The notes beneath the pieces were generated by a model, which saw nothing but the letters and a program-made list of their open reading frames with translations, made no database searches and was not told the origin of the DNA. 64,000 nt of DNA from Streptomyces malaysiense (lineage in GTDB: Bacteria; Actinomycetota; Actinomycetes; Streptomycetales; Streptomycetaceae), in assembly GCF_000980885.2 (NCBI RefSeq), contig NZ_LBDA02000071.1:62001-126000 (forward strand), given 5' to 3'. Of the stretch, positions 1 through 8,585 are shown in pieces. Position 1 is the stretch's first letter, and each line of letters opens with the position of its first letter. The translations under genes were made by a program, and so were the position numbers.

Positions 1-852
1 GGTGCGGCCCACCTTCACCGCGACCACCGGCACGCCCCGGCTGGCGGCGCGGTCGGCGGCCAGCAGGAAGGCGCGGCCGTCCTTGAGGCCCTCCACGTAC
101 GCGGCGATCGCGCCCACCTCGGGCTGTTCGGCGAACCAGGAGATGAAGTCGGCGCTCTCCAGGTCGGCCTCGTTGCCGGTCGGGGCCCAGTGGGAGAGGC
201 GGATGCCCAGCTCCTGGAGAGCGAAGACGGGGCGGCCCTGGTGGCCGGACTGGGTGATCAGCGCGATCGCCGGTCCGTCGAGGTCGTCCCGGAAGCGCTC
301 GAAGGCGTTCAGGTTGGTGTTCGGGCCGAGCAGGCGCAGCCCGGAGCGGCGTACGGCCTCCGTGAGCCGGCGCTGGGCCGCCGCGCCCGCCTCACCGGTC
401 TCCGCGAAGCCGGACGCGAAGGCGACGGCGAACCTCACCTTGGCCTCGGCCAGTTCGCCGATCACGGGGAGCGGATCGGCGATCAGCAGGACGGCCAGGT
501 CGACCTGTTCGGGCAGCTCGGCGACGGAGGGGGCGCAGGGGACGCCGAAGACGGCCGGACGGGTCGGGTGCACGGGGTGCACCCGGGCGCCGACGCGCCC
601 GGCCCATGCCAGCAGCTGCCGGGTCATGCCGGTGTTGGGGCGGCCCTCCGTGTCGGAGGCGCCGATCACGGCGACGGACTCCGGGCGGAAGAAGCGGCTC
701 AGGTCCGGTACGTCCGCGTGCAGCGGGCGCCCGCCGACGTCGAGGTCGTCCACCCGGCCGTGCACGGCGGGCCCGGACCGCCGCTCACCGCAGGCGATGA
801 TCCGGGCGCGGCGGGAGTCGGTGGTGAGTGTCCCGTGGGTTGATCCAAGCAT
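1..852 (-). CDS. Acyl-CoA synthetase (NDP-forming), CoA-binding N-terminal part; runs off the window
   Basis: The first 284 codons are visible and the C-terminus lies beyond base 1. After a short leader comes a CoA-binding Rossmann domain (LSRFFRPESVAVIGAS, residues about 50-65), then a succinyl-CoA-ligase-like domain with ALITQSGHQG. This is the N-terminal architecture of ADP-forming acetyl/acyl-CoA synthetases, which make an acyl-CoA, ADP and phosphate from acid, CoA and ATP. The ATG at 852 opens the frame. Two copies of the CTGAC-N5-GTCAG palindrome lie 47-85 bp upstream, placing the gene in the local catabolic regulon. The grasp-fold ATP-binding half cannot be checked here. Confidence 0.8.
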   Translation of the reverse strand, partial: MLGSTHGTLTTDSRRARIIACGERRSGPAVHGRVDDLDVGGRPLHADVPDLSRFFRPESVAVIGASDTEGRPNTGMTRQLLAWAGRVGARVHPVHPTRPAVFGVPCAPSVAELPEQVDLAVLLIADPLPVIGELAEAKVRFAVAFASGFAETGEAGAAAQRRLTEAVRRSGLRLLGPNTNLNAFERFRDDLDGPAIALITQSGHQGRPVFALQELGIRLSHWAPTGNEADLESADFISWFAEQPEVGAIAAYVEGLKDGRAFLLAADRAASRGVPVVAVKVGRT

Positions 853-898
853 CGGTCCGCCCCGCTCCTGTGAGACAGCATGAGACAGCACGTGTGAA

Positions 899-913
899 CT
901 GACGCTCTGTCAG
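899..913. promoter_or_regulatory. Palindromic operator, perfect copy
   Basis: CTGACGCTCTGTCAG is a perfect match to CTGAC-N5-GTCAG, in the promoter region of the acyl-CoA synthetase gene that starts at 852. With the next copy it forms a pair 24 bp apart, a little over two helical turns. Confidence 0.7.
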
Positions 914-922
914 ATTAACGAA

Positions 923-937
923 CCGACGGGTTGTCAG
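923..937. promoter_or_regulatory. Palindromic operator, one mismatch
   Basis: CCGACGGGTTGTCAG differs from CTGAC-N5-GTCAG at one half-site base and is tandem with the perfect copy at 899. Confidence 0.5.
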
Positions 938-1028
938 GAATGGGGCGGGGAGGGAAAGTTACCGGTGGGTGTCCGGCGTCCGGCGTCCGGCGTCCGGTGT
1001 CGCGGCCGCGACGGGCCTCCGGCTCGGG

Positions 1029-2237
1029 TCACCTGCCGCGGCCGCCCAGGTGGGCCGCCACCCCCTTGGCGATCCGCCCCGCGTCCCGCGCCAGTTCCCG
1101 CAGCATCCCGCTGATCGGGTTGGTGTACCCGGTGAAGTACAGGCCGGGGGCGGACTTCGGTGTCCGGCCGCCCCGCACCACCGGCCTTCCGCGCGGGTCG
1201 AGGACCTCCAGGTGCCCGACCAGCCCTTCGAGGCCGCGCGCGTACCCCGTCGCCGCGATCACCGCCTCCGGCTCGATCCGGGAGCCGTCCGCCAGGACCA
1301 CCTTCCCGGCCTCGAAGGACTCCACGGCCGCGACGACCTCCACCTGGCCGCTCCGCACGGCGTCCAGCAGGCCCACGTCCTGCACCGGGATCGCGCCCTG
1401 CCTCACCCTGCTGTACAGGCCGGTGTCCGGGCGGGGCAGCCCCCGCGCGGACAGGTCGGGCATGGACAGCCTGGCCTGCTGCCGGGACAGCCCGTCCACC
1501 AGGCGCACCGGCAGCCGCCGTACCAGCACGCCCGTGTACTGGGCGGGCCAGCCGAGGGTGGAGCGGCGCACGATGTGCGGGACGGTGCGCACCGCGAGCC
1601 GGACTCGCGCGGCCCCGCCCTCCACCAGGTCCACGGCTATCTCGGCGCCGGTGTTGCCGGCCCCGACCACCAGCACGTCCCGCCCGGCGTACGGTCCCGC
1701 GTCGCGGTAGGTGCCGGCGTGCAGCAGCTCGCCGGCGTACGCCTCCCGGCCCGGCCAGTCGGGGATGCGCGGGGTGTGGTTGTAGCCGGTGGCGACGACC
1801 ACCGCACTGCCGGTCAGCTCGCGGCCGCCGGACGCGTGCAGCAGCCAGCCGGTGCCGTCCTCGGTCCGTTCGACGCGGTGCACCCGCACACCGGTGACGA
1901 TCTCCAGTTCGTGGTGCTCGGCGTACTTCTCCAGGTAGCGCACCATGTCGTCGCGGGACACCCAGCGGCCGAACCGGCGCGGGATCTTCAGGCCGGGCAG
2001 CGCGGACAGCCGGCGGGTGGTGTGCAGATGGAGCCGGTCGTAGTGGCGCCGCCAGGACGCGCCGACCGCGTCGGACTTCTCCAGCACCACCGCCCGTATG
2101 CCGCGCGCCCGCAGCGCGTACGCGGCGGCGAGGCCGCCGGGACCCGCGCCGATGACGTACACCGGGTGCTCCGCGGGGGTCGACGGGAGGTGCGTGGGGG
2201 TGGGGCGTGAGACGGCCATGAGCGGGAGCGTAATCAT
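1029..2237 (-). CDS. Flavin-dependent monooxygenase / NAD(P)-binding oxidoreductase
   Basis: This 402-residue protein resembles flavin-containing monooxygenases (YUCCA/FMO type). It has an N-terminal FAD-binding motif (VIGAGPGGLAAAYAL, residues about 29-43), an ATGY-type motif (VVVATGYNHTP), a second NADPH-binding Rossmann motif (VVGAGNTGAEIA, about residue 193) and a second ATGY near the C-terminus. Such enzymes use FAD and NADPH to hydroxylate or oxidise small substrates. The start is uncertain: the ATG at 2237 directly abuts AGGGGG, and an internal ATG at 2219 (MAVSRPTP) fits homologs better. It diverges from the DUF35 gene at 2366, with an operator in the shared gap. Confidence 0.85.
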   Translation of the reverse strand: MITLPLMAVSRPTPTHLPSTPAEHPVYVIGAGPGGLAAAYALRARGIRAVVLEKSDAVGASWRRHYDRLHLHTTRRLSALPGLKIPRRFGRWVSRDDMVRYLEKYAEHHELEIVTGVRVHRVERTEDGTGWLLHASGGRELTGSAVVVATGYNHTPRIPDWPGREAYAGELLHAGTYRDAGPYAGRDVLVVGAGNTGAEIAVDLVEGGAARVRLAVRTVPHIVRRSTLGWPAQYTGVLVRRLPVRLVDGLSRQQARLSMPDLSARGLPRPDTGLYSRVRQGAIPVQDVGLLDAVRSGQVEVVAAVESFEAGKVVLADGSRIEPEAVIAATGYARGLEGLVGHLEVLDPRGRPVVRGGRTPKSAPGLYFTGYTNPISGMLRELARDAGRIAKGVAAHLGGRGR

Positions 2238-2346
2238 CCCCCTGCTTGATGGGTCTCGGTCAAGACGGGAATTGGTTCCGGATTGATCACGGATGTGCGG
2301 GGTGTGTGCGCGAATGGCGGGCGGAAGGGTCGGCAGGACCGAGTTT

Positions 2347-2361
2347 CTGACGTAGCGTCAG
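2347..2361. promoter_or_regulatory. Palindromic operator, perfect copy at the DUF35 start
   Basis: CTGACGTAGCGTCAG is the most symmetric copy (CTGACG-N3-CGTCAG). It ends 4 bp before the ATG at 2366, so a bound protein would cover the transcription start or the leader of the DUF35 gene. It also lies in the divergent gap with the monooxygenase gene. Confidence 0.75.
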
Positions 2362-2365
2362 ATAT

Positions 2366-2773
2366 ATGGATCCGATGAGCGATGGTCCGCGCCGCGACCT
2401 CCCCGAGGCCGACGCCTTCACCCGTCCCTACTGGGCGGCCGCCGCCGACGGCCGCCTCCTGATCCGCCGTTGCGCCGCCTGCGGCCGGGCGCACCACTAC
2501 CCGCGCGAGTTCTGCCCCCACTGCTGGAGCGAGGACGTCTCCTGGGAGCGGGCCACCGGCCGCGCCACCCTCTACACCTGGTCCACGGTCCACCGCAACG
2601 ACCTGCCCCCCTTCTCCGCCCGCACCCCGTACATCGCCGCCGTGGTCGACCTCGCGGAGGGGCCGCGGCTGATGACGGAGATCGTGGCGGCCGAGGAGGC
2701 GGAGCTGTCGGCGGGGATGCCGCTGCGGGTGGCGTTCACGGACGGTAAACCGGTTTTCCGCCCCGGCGGTTGA
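2366..2773 (+). CDS. DUF35 zinc-ribbon/OB-fold protein, thiolase partner
   Basis: A 135-residue protein with a rubredoxin-like zinc ribbon (CAACGRAHHYPREFCPHC, residues about 36-53) followed by a small OB-fold. DUF35 proteins pair with thiolase-like subunits, for example the ChsH2 C-terminal domain with the Ltp2 aldolase in steroid side-chain degradation, and support binding of acyl-CoA substrates. The likely partner is the thiolase-like protein at 5489-6658. An alternative in-frame ATG lies at 2375. The start sits almost on top of the palindromic operator, so the transcript may be leaderless or have a very short leader. Confidence 0.85.
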   Translation: MDPMSDGPRRDLPEADAFTRPYWAAAADGRLLIRRCAACGRAHHYPREFCPHCWSEDVSWERATGRATLYTWSTVHRNDLPPFSARTPYIAAVVDLAEGPRLMTEIVAAEEAELSAGMPLRVAFTDGKPVFRPGG

Positions 2774-2788
2774 ACCGATCATGAACCC

Positions 2789-3652
2789 ATGCATCCCGAG
2801 TCCTGGCACCTGACCGACGACCTCGACGACTTCCTCGTGCGAGCGGGCGACTTCCTGCGTTCCCGTCCCGCGCCGCACACCGTGCCGCTGACGGTGACCG
2901 ACACGCTCCGCAGGCGCGGCCTCCACTACTACGGCCCCGACGCGCCCCTCTTCGGCACCCTCGCGGCGGCGGACGGCGCGGTGCTCGCGGCGCTGACCCA
3001 CACGCCTCCCCACGGCCTCTGCCTCACGCCCGTCACCCCGGAGGCGGCCGAGGCGCTGGCCGAGCGGCTGGCCGGCCTCGGCCGCCGGTTCTCGGAGGTG
3101 AGCGCCGAGCGGGACTCGGCGGCGGCCTTCGCGGCGGCCTGGCAGCGCCGGACCGGCGTGGAGGCTACGGTGCGCAGCCGTCAACGCCTGTATCGACTCG
3201 GCGAGTTGACGCCGCAGGAGCCCGCGCCTGAGGGCCGCCCGAGGGTGGCGGGGCCGGCCGACCGGGCATTGCTGACGCGCTGGTTCGGAGAGTTCGGGGA
3301 AGCCGTGGGCGAGGCCCCCGGGCGGGACGCGGGGCCGTGGGCGGACGCCCGTATCTCCTACGGCGGCGTCACCCTGTGGGAGGCCGCCGACGGCACACCC
3401 CTCGCCATGGCCGGGGCGACCAAGGAGATCGCGGGACAGGTGCGCGTCGCCCCTGTGTACACCCCGGCCCCGCTGCGGGGCCGCGGATACGCGGGCGCGG
3501 TCACCGCCGAGGTGAGCCGGGCCGCGCGCGCCGCCGGAGCGGCCGAGGTCCTCCTCTTCACCGATCTGGCCAACCCCACGAGCAACGGGCTGTACCAGCG
3601 GCTCGGCTACGCGGGGGTCGCGGACTTCACGGTGTGGGGCTTCGGGGCCTGA
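2789..3652 (+). CDS. GNAT family N-acetyltransferase
   Basis: A 287-residue protein. The C-terminal half carries the GNAT acetyl-CoA pyrophosphate loop (PLRGRGYAGAVT, residues about 229-240) followed by the LYQRLGY segment typical of strand 6 and 7. The N-terminal half is a less conserved domain, as in two-domain Streptomyces GNATs. It probably acetylates an amine on a small molecule or protein; the substrate is not predictable. It lies 15 bp downstream of the DUF35 gene and may be co-transcribed with it. Confidence 0.8.
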   Translation: MHPESWHLTDDLDDFLVRAGDFLRSRPAPHTVPLTVTDTLRRRGLHYYGPDAPLFGTLAAADGAVLAALTHTPPHGLCLTPVTPEAAEALAERLAGLGRRFSEVSAERDSAAAFAAAWQRRTGVEATVRSRQRLYRLGELTPQEPAPEGRPRVAGPADRALLTRWFGEFGEAVGEAPGRDAGPWADARISYGGVTLWEAADGTPLAMAGATKEIAGQVRVAPVYTPAPLRGRGYAGAVTAEVSRAARAAGAAEVLLFTDLANPTSNGLYQRLGYAGVADFTVWGFGA

Positions 3653-3665
3653 CCGCGGCGCCCGC

Positions 3666-4334
3666 TCACGGCCACAGCAGCCCCCTGCTCCACCCGAACC
3701 CCGTGCTGCGGTACTCCAGCCGGACATGGGCCCGGTCGGCGGCGCCCTGGAAGAACTCGACCGTGTCCGGGCGCAGCCGGTAGAGGGTCCAGGTGGGGGC
3801 GGGCAGGGCGGGGTTCTCGCGGGCCTCGGTCCAGGCGGCCGCCGAGGCCCGGCGCAGCTCGTCCGCGGAGCCGAGCTCCTCGCTCTGGTGCCCGGTCAGC
3901 GCCGCCGCGAGGGCGCCCGTGGAGCGGGCGCGCAGATCGGCCTGGCTCTCCTCGGGCGCCGCCGCCGCCACCGGCCCGCGCACCCGCACCTGGCGGCCCA
4001 GCACCGGCCAGTAGAAGGTCAGGGCGGCGTACGGGCGGGCTTCGAGGGCACGGCCCTTGCGGCTCGTGGCGTGGGTGGCGAACGACCAGCCGTCGGGGTC
4101 GGCGCCGTGCAGCATCACGATCCGGGCGTCCGGCCGCCCCTCCTCGTCCACCGTGGCGAGCGTCATGGTGTGCGGCTCGGTCTGCCCGGCGTCCACCGCC
4201 TCGGCGAACCAGCTCGTGAACAGCGGCAGCGGGGTCGGCGGGGCCGTCCCCGGATCGAACGGCGGCAGCCGCGTCACCTCGGGCGACCAGACACGCTGGG
4301 TCAGGAGCAGGGCGTGGAGATCGTTCTGTGCCAT
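3666..4334 (-). CDS. pdxH: Pyridoxamine 5'-phosphate oxidase family protein
   Basis: A 222-residue protein with the split-barrel FMN-binding fold of PdxH: a substrate/FMN segment (PDARIVMLHGADPDGWSFAT), then GRQVRVRGPV, and a C-terminal segment (RLEYRSTGFGWSRGLLWP) that matches the PdxH dimerisation tail. PdxH oxidises pyridoxine or pyridoxamine phosphate to PLP. The N-terminal 40 residues are unusual, so a PdxH-like FMN enzyme with another substrate is possible. It is convergent with the GNAT gene (13-bp gap) and divergent from the CorA-like gene. Confidence 0.7.
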   Translation of the reverse strand: MAQNDLHALLLTQRVWSPEVTRLPPFDPGTAPPTPLPLFTSWFAEAVDAGQTEPHTMTLATVDEEGRPDARIVMLHGADPDGWSFATHATSRKGRALEARPYAALTFYWPVLGRQVRVRGPVAAAAPEESQADLRARSTGALAAALTGHQSEELGSADELRRASAAAWTEARENPALPAPTWTLYRLRPDTVEFFQGAADRAHVRLEYRSTGFGWSRGLLWP

Positions 4335-4495
4335 GGGGCCGAGTATCCAAGCACGCCGGAGCGGGCCCGCTCCCGGCCGCCGTTCGCGCTCACCCGTTCG
4401 GGCCGCCCGGCGGCGCGCAGGAGGGCACCCGGGTGCGCGGACGCCGGGGTCCGCCCAGGCTGGGAGCGGGAGCGACGGGACCGAGAGTGAGGGCG

Positions 4496-5473
4496 ATGAT
4501 CGTAACGGTGGTGGCGATGCCGCAGGGCACCGTCGAGCGCGTCGACCTCGCGGAGGCCCGGCGCCGGCTCGCCGCCACCCGCTATCTCCTGGTGGACGTG
4601 GAGCTGCCGGAGGCGGGGCCGGTGGAGGAGGACGAGCGGCTGGCCCGGCGGCTCGGTCTGGGCGACGCGGACCTGGACTGGTTCGGGCGCCCCGGCGAGC
4701 CCGCCCGCGCCGACTTCCTCGGCGACACCGTCGGCCTGGTGGTCCCCGTGGTCCAGGACGAGCGGGTCGTCTACGCCCACGCCCTGGCCGGGGACCGCTA
4801 CCTGGTCACCGCGCACCGGGGCCCCGCGTTCCTGGCCGCGGAGATCACCGCGCACGTGCGGCGGGAGCGGCCCCGCGACGCCGTGGCCCTGCTCTTCCTG
4901 CTGCTCCAGTCCGCCCTGGCCACCTTCCGCCGGGCCGCGGTGGCCGCGCTGCTGGAGGTGGAGGAGCTGGAGGACGCCATGTTCCAGCAGCGGCGCCCCG
5001 AGCAGGTCTTCCGGCTGTCCCGGCTGCGCCGCCGCTCCGCCCTGCTGCACCACACGCTGCTGCCCTACCTCCAGGTGGTGGACGAGGTCATCACCCGCCG
5101 GATGATGAGCCCCGACTTCCCGCTGGAACGGCAGCGGCTCTCCCGCGAGTTCCAGCACGTGGCCCGCATGGTCCTCACCGACATCGAGAGCCTCCAGGAG
5201 GCCACCCGCCGGGCGTACGGCAGCTACTCCTCCCTCGTCGCGGGCGAACAGAACAACGTGATCAACCGGCTGGCCATCGTGTCCGTGATCTTCCTGCCGC
5301 TGTCCTTCCTGACCGGCTTCTTCGGCATGAACTTCGCCTTCCTGACGGACGAGCTGGAGAGCCGCGCGGTCTTCTGGCTGCTCGCGATCGGGCTTCAGGT
5401 GTGCGTGCTCGGCGGCGCGTTCTACGTCCTGCACCGCACCCGTATCTGGCGGCGGCTGCGGGACGAGGACTGA
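4496..5473 (+). CDS. CorA-like Mg2+/divalent cation transporter
   Basis: A 325-residue protein. A soluble alpha/beta N-terminal domain and long helical stalk (residues about 110-255) lead to two C-terminal membrane helices. The first ends in the CorA signature GMNF (FLTGFFGMNFAF, residues about 271-282). CorA proteins form pentameric inner-membrane channels for Mg2+, Co2+ or Ni2+. The ATG at 4496 is preceded by GAGTGAGG and begins the conserved domain; the frame opens further upstream without support. It is convergent with the thiolase-like gene. Confidence 0.88.
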   Translation: MIVTVVAMPQGTVERVDLAEARRRLAATRYLLVDVELPEAGPVEEDERLARRLGLGDADLDWFGRPGEPARADFLGDTVGLVVPVVQDERVVYAHALAGDRYLVTAHRGPAFLAAEITAHVRRERPRDAVALLFLLLQSALATFRRAAVAALLEVEELEDAMFQQRRPEQVFRLSRLRRRSALLHHTLLPYLQVVDEVITRRMMSPDFPLERQRLSREFQHVARMVLTDIESLQEATRRAYGSYSSLVAGEQNNVINRLAIVSVIFLPLSFLTGFFGMNFAFLTDELESRAVFWLLAIGLQVCVLGGAFYVLHRTRIWRRLRDED

Positions 5474-5488
5474 GCGGGACCGGCGGGC

Positions 5489-6658
5489 TCAACGGCCGAG
5501 CACCACCGTGCCGGACGAGCAGAACCACCCCCCGGTGCCGGACGCGACCGCGAGGGCGGGCAACCGGCCGCCGGCGCGGCGCACCTGGCGCTCACCGGCC
5601 TCGCCGCGCAGCTGTCGTACCGCCTCCACCAGCAGGAACAGGCCGCGCATCCCCGGGTGCTGGGCGGACAGGCCGCCGCCGTCCGTGTTCACCGGGAGAT
5701 CGCCGCCGCGCACCAGCAGCCGGTTCTTCCCGACGAACGCCCCGCCCTCGCCCTTGGCACAGAAGCCCAGGTCCTCCAGCGTCACCAGGGTCATGTAGGT
5801 GAAGGCGTCGTAGATCTCGGCGAGGTCGATCTCGGCGGGGCGCACCCCGGCCCGTCCGAAGGCGAGCCGGCCGCTGACCGCCGCCGGGGACACGGTGAAG
5901 TCGGGCCACTCGGACATCGCCGCGTGCGAGACGTGCTCGCCGGTGCCGAGCACCCAGACGGGGGCCGTGCGGCAGTCCCGCGCGACCTCCTCGGCGGTCA
6001 GCAGTACCGCGGCGCCGCCGTCCGAACGCAGGCAGCAGTGCAGCTTGGTGAAGGGATCGGCGATCAGCGGGCCCGCCAGCACCTCGTCCACGGTGATCGG
6101 CGTCCGGAACATCGCCTCCGGGTTCAGGGCCGCGTTCGCCCGCGCCTGCACCGCGACCTCGGCCAGCTGCTCGATCGTCGTGCCGTGCTCGATCATGTGC
6201 CGGCGCGCCGCCATCGCGTACTTGGCGACGAGCGTGTGCCCGTACGGCGCCTCGAACTGGAGCGGACCGCGCGTCCCGAAGGACAACTCGCCCGTACGGC
6301 GGCCCGCCTTGACGTCCGCCCGCGCGGTCGAACCGTAGACCAGCAGGACCGCGTCGGCGTGTCCCGCGGCGATCGCGTCCGCCGCGTGGGCCGCCATCAC
6401 CTCCCAGGTGGAGCCGCCCACGGAGGTGGAGTCCACCCAGGTGGGGCGCAGGCCCAGGTACTCGGCGACCTCCACCGGGGCCAGCGTGCCGAGGCCCGCT
6501 GAGGCGAAGCCGTCCACCTCGGACCGGTCGAGACCGGCGTCCGCGAGCGCGCGGCGGGCCGCCTGGGCGCCCAGGGCGTACGGCGTCGCGTCGGCGACCC
6601 GCCCGCACTCGGAGAGCGCCACGCCGGCCACGGCGACGTTCCGGCTCACGCGCGTCAT
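5489..6658 (-). CDS. Thiolase-like protein (SCP2/Ltp type) lacking the nucleophilic Cys
   Basis: A 389-residue member of the thiolase-like lipid-transfer group. The usual nucleophile segment reads VGGSTWEVMAAHAADAIAAG, with Thr in place of Cys. The conserved downstream segments (DLAEIYDAFTYMTLVTLEDLG, NTDGGGLSAQHPGMRG and SGTGGWFCSSGTVV) are present. This pattern fits Ltp2-type retro-aldolases, which cleave beta-hydroxyacyl-CoAs and need a DUF35 partner, more than a beta-ketothiolase. The ATG at 6658 is chosen because AGGAGG lies 9 bp upstream. The gene diverges from the acyl-CoA dehydrogenase across an operator. Confidence 0.82.
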   Translation of the reverse strand: MTRVSRNVAVAGVALSECGRVADATPYALGAQAARRALADAGLDRSEVDGFASAGLGTLAPVEVAEYLGLRPTWVDSTSVGGSTWEVMAAHAADAIAAGHADAVLLVYGSTARADVKAGRRTGELSFGTRGPLQFEAPYGHTLVAKYAMAARRHMIEHGTTIEQLAEVAVQARANAALNPEAMFRTPITVDEVLAGPLIADPFTKLHCCLRSDGGAAVLLTAEEVARDCRTAPVWVLGTGEHVSHAAMSEWPDFTVSPAAVSGRLAFGRAGVRPAEIDLAEIYDAFTYMTLVTLEDLGFCAKGEGGAFVGKNRLLVRGGDLPVNTDGGGLSAQHPGMRGLFLLVEAVRQLRGEAGERQVRRAGGRLPALAVASGTGGWFCSSGTVVLGR

Positions 6659-6702
6659 GGGAGACCTCCTGCCCCTGGGCATATCGCGTCGGCCCTCCTA
6701 AT

Positions 6703-6717
6703 ATGACGGTCCGTCAG
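6703..6717. promoter_or_regulatory. Palindromic operator between thiolase-like and acyl-CoA dehydrogenase genes
   Basis: ATGACGGTCCGTCAG has a perfect inner palindrome (TGACGG-T-CCGTCA) and one mismatch to CTGAC-N5-GTCAG. It is centred in the 95-bp divergent gap, 45 bp from one start and 36 bp from the other, so one site could control both genes. Confidence 0.7.
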
Positions 6718-6753
6718 ATCTCGTGGGAAGAGCCGGAACCGGAAGGGTTGCCC

Positions 6754-8010
6754 ATGGACACCCGTCTCACCGCCGAGCAGGGCGAGATCCGCCGGTCCCT
6801 GCGCGAGCTGCTGCACGCCCGCTGCGGGCCGGCCGAGTCGAGGGCCGCCGTCGGGACCCCGGCCGGGTACGACCCCCTGCTGTGGGCCGCGCTCGCCGAG
6901 CGGCTCGGGCTGCCGGGGCTTGCGCTGCCCGAACGGTACGGCGGGGTCGGCTGCTCGGTCACCGAACTGGCCCTCGCCTGCGAGGAGACGGGGCGTGTCC
7001 TCGCCCCCTCCCCGCTGCTCGCCACCTGCGTCCTCACCGCCCCGCTGGTCCTCGCCCTCGGCACCGAGGCCCAGCGCGCGCGGCTGCTGCCCCGGATCGC
7101 CGGTGGCACCCTCACCGCGGCGCTCGCCGTGCCGGGCCCCGACCTCGCCACCGCGCTGGCCCTGACCGGCGGGAACGGCGGGTACGTCGCCGGCGGCGGC
7201 CGGGCGGGCGGGGTCCAGGCCAGGCACGGCCCAGGAGGGTGGCGGCTGTACGGGCAGGTGGACCAGGTCCTCGACGGGCACAGCGCCGGACTGCTGCTGG
7301 TCGCCGCGCACACCGGGGGCTACGCCCGTGCGCGGACCCGGCTGTTCCTGGTCGAGGGGGACGCCGCGGGGGTCGTGCGGACCCGGCGGACGGCACTGGA
7401 CGCGACACGGCCGCAGGGGCTGGTGCAACTGCGCGACGTGTGCGGAGAGCCACTGGGGCCGGAGGGATCGGAGGGATCGGAGGGATCGGAGGGATCGGAG
7501 GGGCCGGAGGGCGGCCGGCTCACGGAGGGCGCGGACGTGCGGGCGGCGTTCGCGGCGCTCGGGGACCCGGTCGCCGCCGTCCTCGCCGCCGAGGCCGTGG
7601 GGGCGGCGGACCGGGTGCTGGAGCGGACGGTGGCGTACGTCGGGCAGCGCGAGCAGTTCGGGCGGCCGGTGGGGTCCTTCCAGGCGGTCAAGCACCGGCT
7701 GGCGGAGGTGTACGTGGGGGTGCAGGCCGCACGGTCGGCCGCGTACTACGCCGCCTGGGTGGCGGCGGGGGGAGCCGGCGAGGGGTTCGGGGGGCCGGCG
7801 CTGGCGCAGGCGCTGGAGGCGCTGCGGTCGGCGGCGGCCGAGGGGATCCAGCTGCACGGGGGGATCGGGTTCACCTGGGAGCACGACGCGCATCTGTACT
7901 TCAAGCGGGCGGCCGGGGACGAGCTGCTGTTCGGGCCGGGACATCGGCTGCGGGGCCGGGCGGCCGAGCGGGCGGGACTGTTCGCGGCGGCGGGGAGGGC
8001 GGGGGCGTGA
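6754..8010 (+). CDS. Acyl-CoA dehydrogenase
   Basis: A 418-residue flavoprotein of the acyl-CoA dehydrogenase family. It has an N-terminal helical domain (GLALPERYGGVGCSVTELAL), a middle beta domain and a C-terminal domain with REQFGRPVGSFQAVKHRLAE and QLHGGIGFTWEHDAHLYFKR, the usual FAD/quaternary-contact segments. It should oxidise an acyl-CoA to the 2-enoyl-CoA. The ATG at 6754 follows GGAAGGG and is preferred over an upstream ATG at 6703 that lies inside the operator. A tandem 9-bp repeat adds an (Glu-Gly-Ser)4 insert. The stop overlaps the next start as GTGA. Confidence 0.88.
   Translation: MDTRLTAEQGEIRRSLRELLHARCGPAESRAAVGTPAGYDPLLWAALAERLGLPGLALPERYGGVGCSVTELALACEETGRVLAPSPLLATCVLTAPLVLALGTEAQRARLLPRIAGGTLTAALAVPGPDLATALALTGGNGGYVAGGGRAGGVQARHGPGGWRLYGQVDQVLDGHSAGLLLVAAHTGGYARARTRLFLVEGDAAGVVRTRRTALDATRPQGLVQLRDVCGEPLGPEGSEGSEGSEGSEGPEGGRLTEGADVRAAFAALGDPVAAVLAAEAVGAADRVLERTVAYVGQREQFGRPVGSFQAVKHRLAEVYVGVQAARSAAYYAAWVAAGGAGEGFGGPALAQALEALRSAAAEGIQLHGGIGFTWEHDAHLYFKRAAGDELLFGPGHRLRGRAAERAGLFAAAGRAGA
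7461..7505 (+). repeat. 9-bp tandem repeat inside the acyl-CoA dehydrogenase gene
   Basis: Four perfect copies of GGAGGGATC (7461-7496) and one degenerate copy (GGAGGGGCC, 7497-7505). The period is a multiple of three, so copy-number change keeps frame and only alters the length of an EGS-repeat loop. Confidence 0.9.
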
Positions 8011-8585
8011 GGCGGGCGGGGCGTTCGGCGGAGGCCGGGGCGCGGGCCGGGGTCGGGGTGCGCCTGGTGCGGAAGATGTCCGCCGGCCGGGGGTTCGCCC
8101 GGGTCGCACCGCACGTGATCCCGGCGCTCGACCGGGGAGTGCACCGGCTCACCCGGGGGCGCAGGCTGCTCAGCACGACGATGCTGCCCGGGGTGATCCT
8201 CACGTCCACGGGCGCCCGGAGCGGGCTGCCGCGCAGGACGCCGCTGGCCTGCATGCCGGAGGGCGCGGCGGCCGGCGGGCGGACGCGGGGCGCGGGACCG
8301 GCGGCGCGGCCGGAGGGCGGCGAGGCCGGAGGGCGGAGCTGGATACTCGTCGGTTCCAACTTCGGGCGGCCCGGACATCCCGCCTGGACCCACAACCTGC
8401 TCGCGAACCCGCGGGCGTCGATCAGCTGGCGGGGCGCGGACGTGCCCGTCACCGCCGTACTGCTGGCGGGGGAGGAGCGGACGGCGGTGTGGGCGGCGGT
8501 CCTGGCGTTCTGGCCGCCGTACGCCGCGTACCAGAAGCGGACGAGCCGGGAGATCAGACTCTTCCGGCTGACCGAATACACCTAG
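8007..8585 (+). CDS. Deazaflavin (F420)-dependent nitroreductase family protein
   Basis: A 192-residue split-barrel protein of the DDN/nitroreductase family, with the signature LPGVILTSTGARSGLPRRTP and the later segment HPAWTHNLLANPRASISW. Relatives such as mycobacterial Ddn bind coenzyme F420 or act in lipid-associated quinone reduction. The GTG start at 8007 overlaps the stop of the acyl-CoA dehydrogenase (GTGA), implying translational coupling. A Gly/Arg/Ala-rich insert lies around residues 89-112. The 3' end overlaps the convergent LysE-type gene by 4 bp. Confidence 0.85.
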   Translation: MRRAGRSAEAGARAGVGVRLVRKMSAGRGFARVAPHVIPALDRGVHRLTRGRRLLSTTMLPGVILTSTGARSGLPRRTPLACMPEGAAAGGRTRGAGPAARPEGGEAGGRSWILVGSNFGRPGHPAWTHNLLANPRASISWRGADVPVTAVLLAGEERTAVWAAVLAFWPPYAAYQKRTSREIRLFRLTEYT

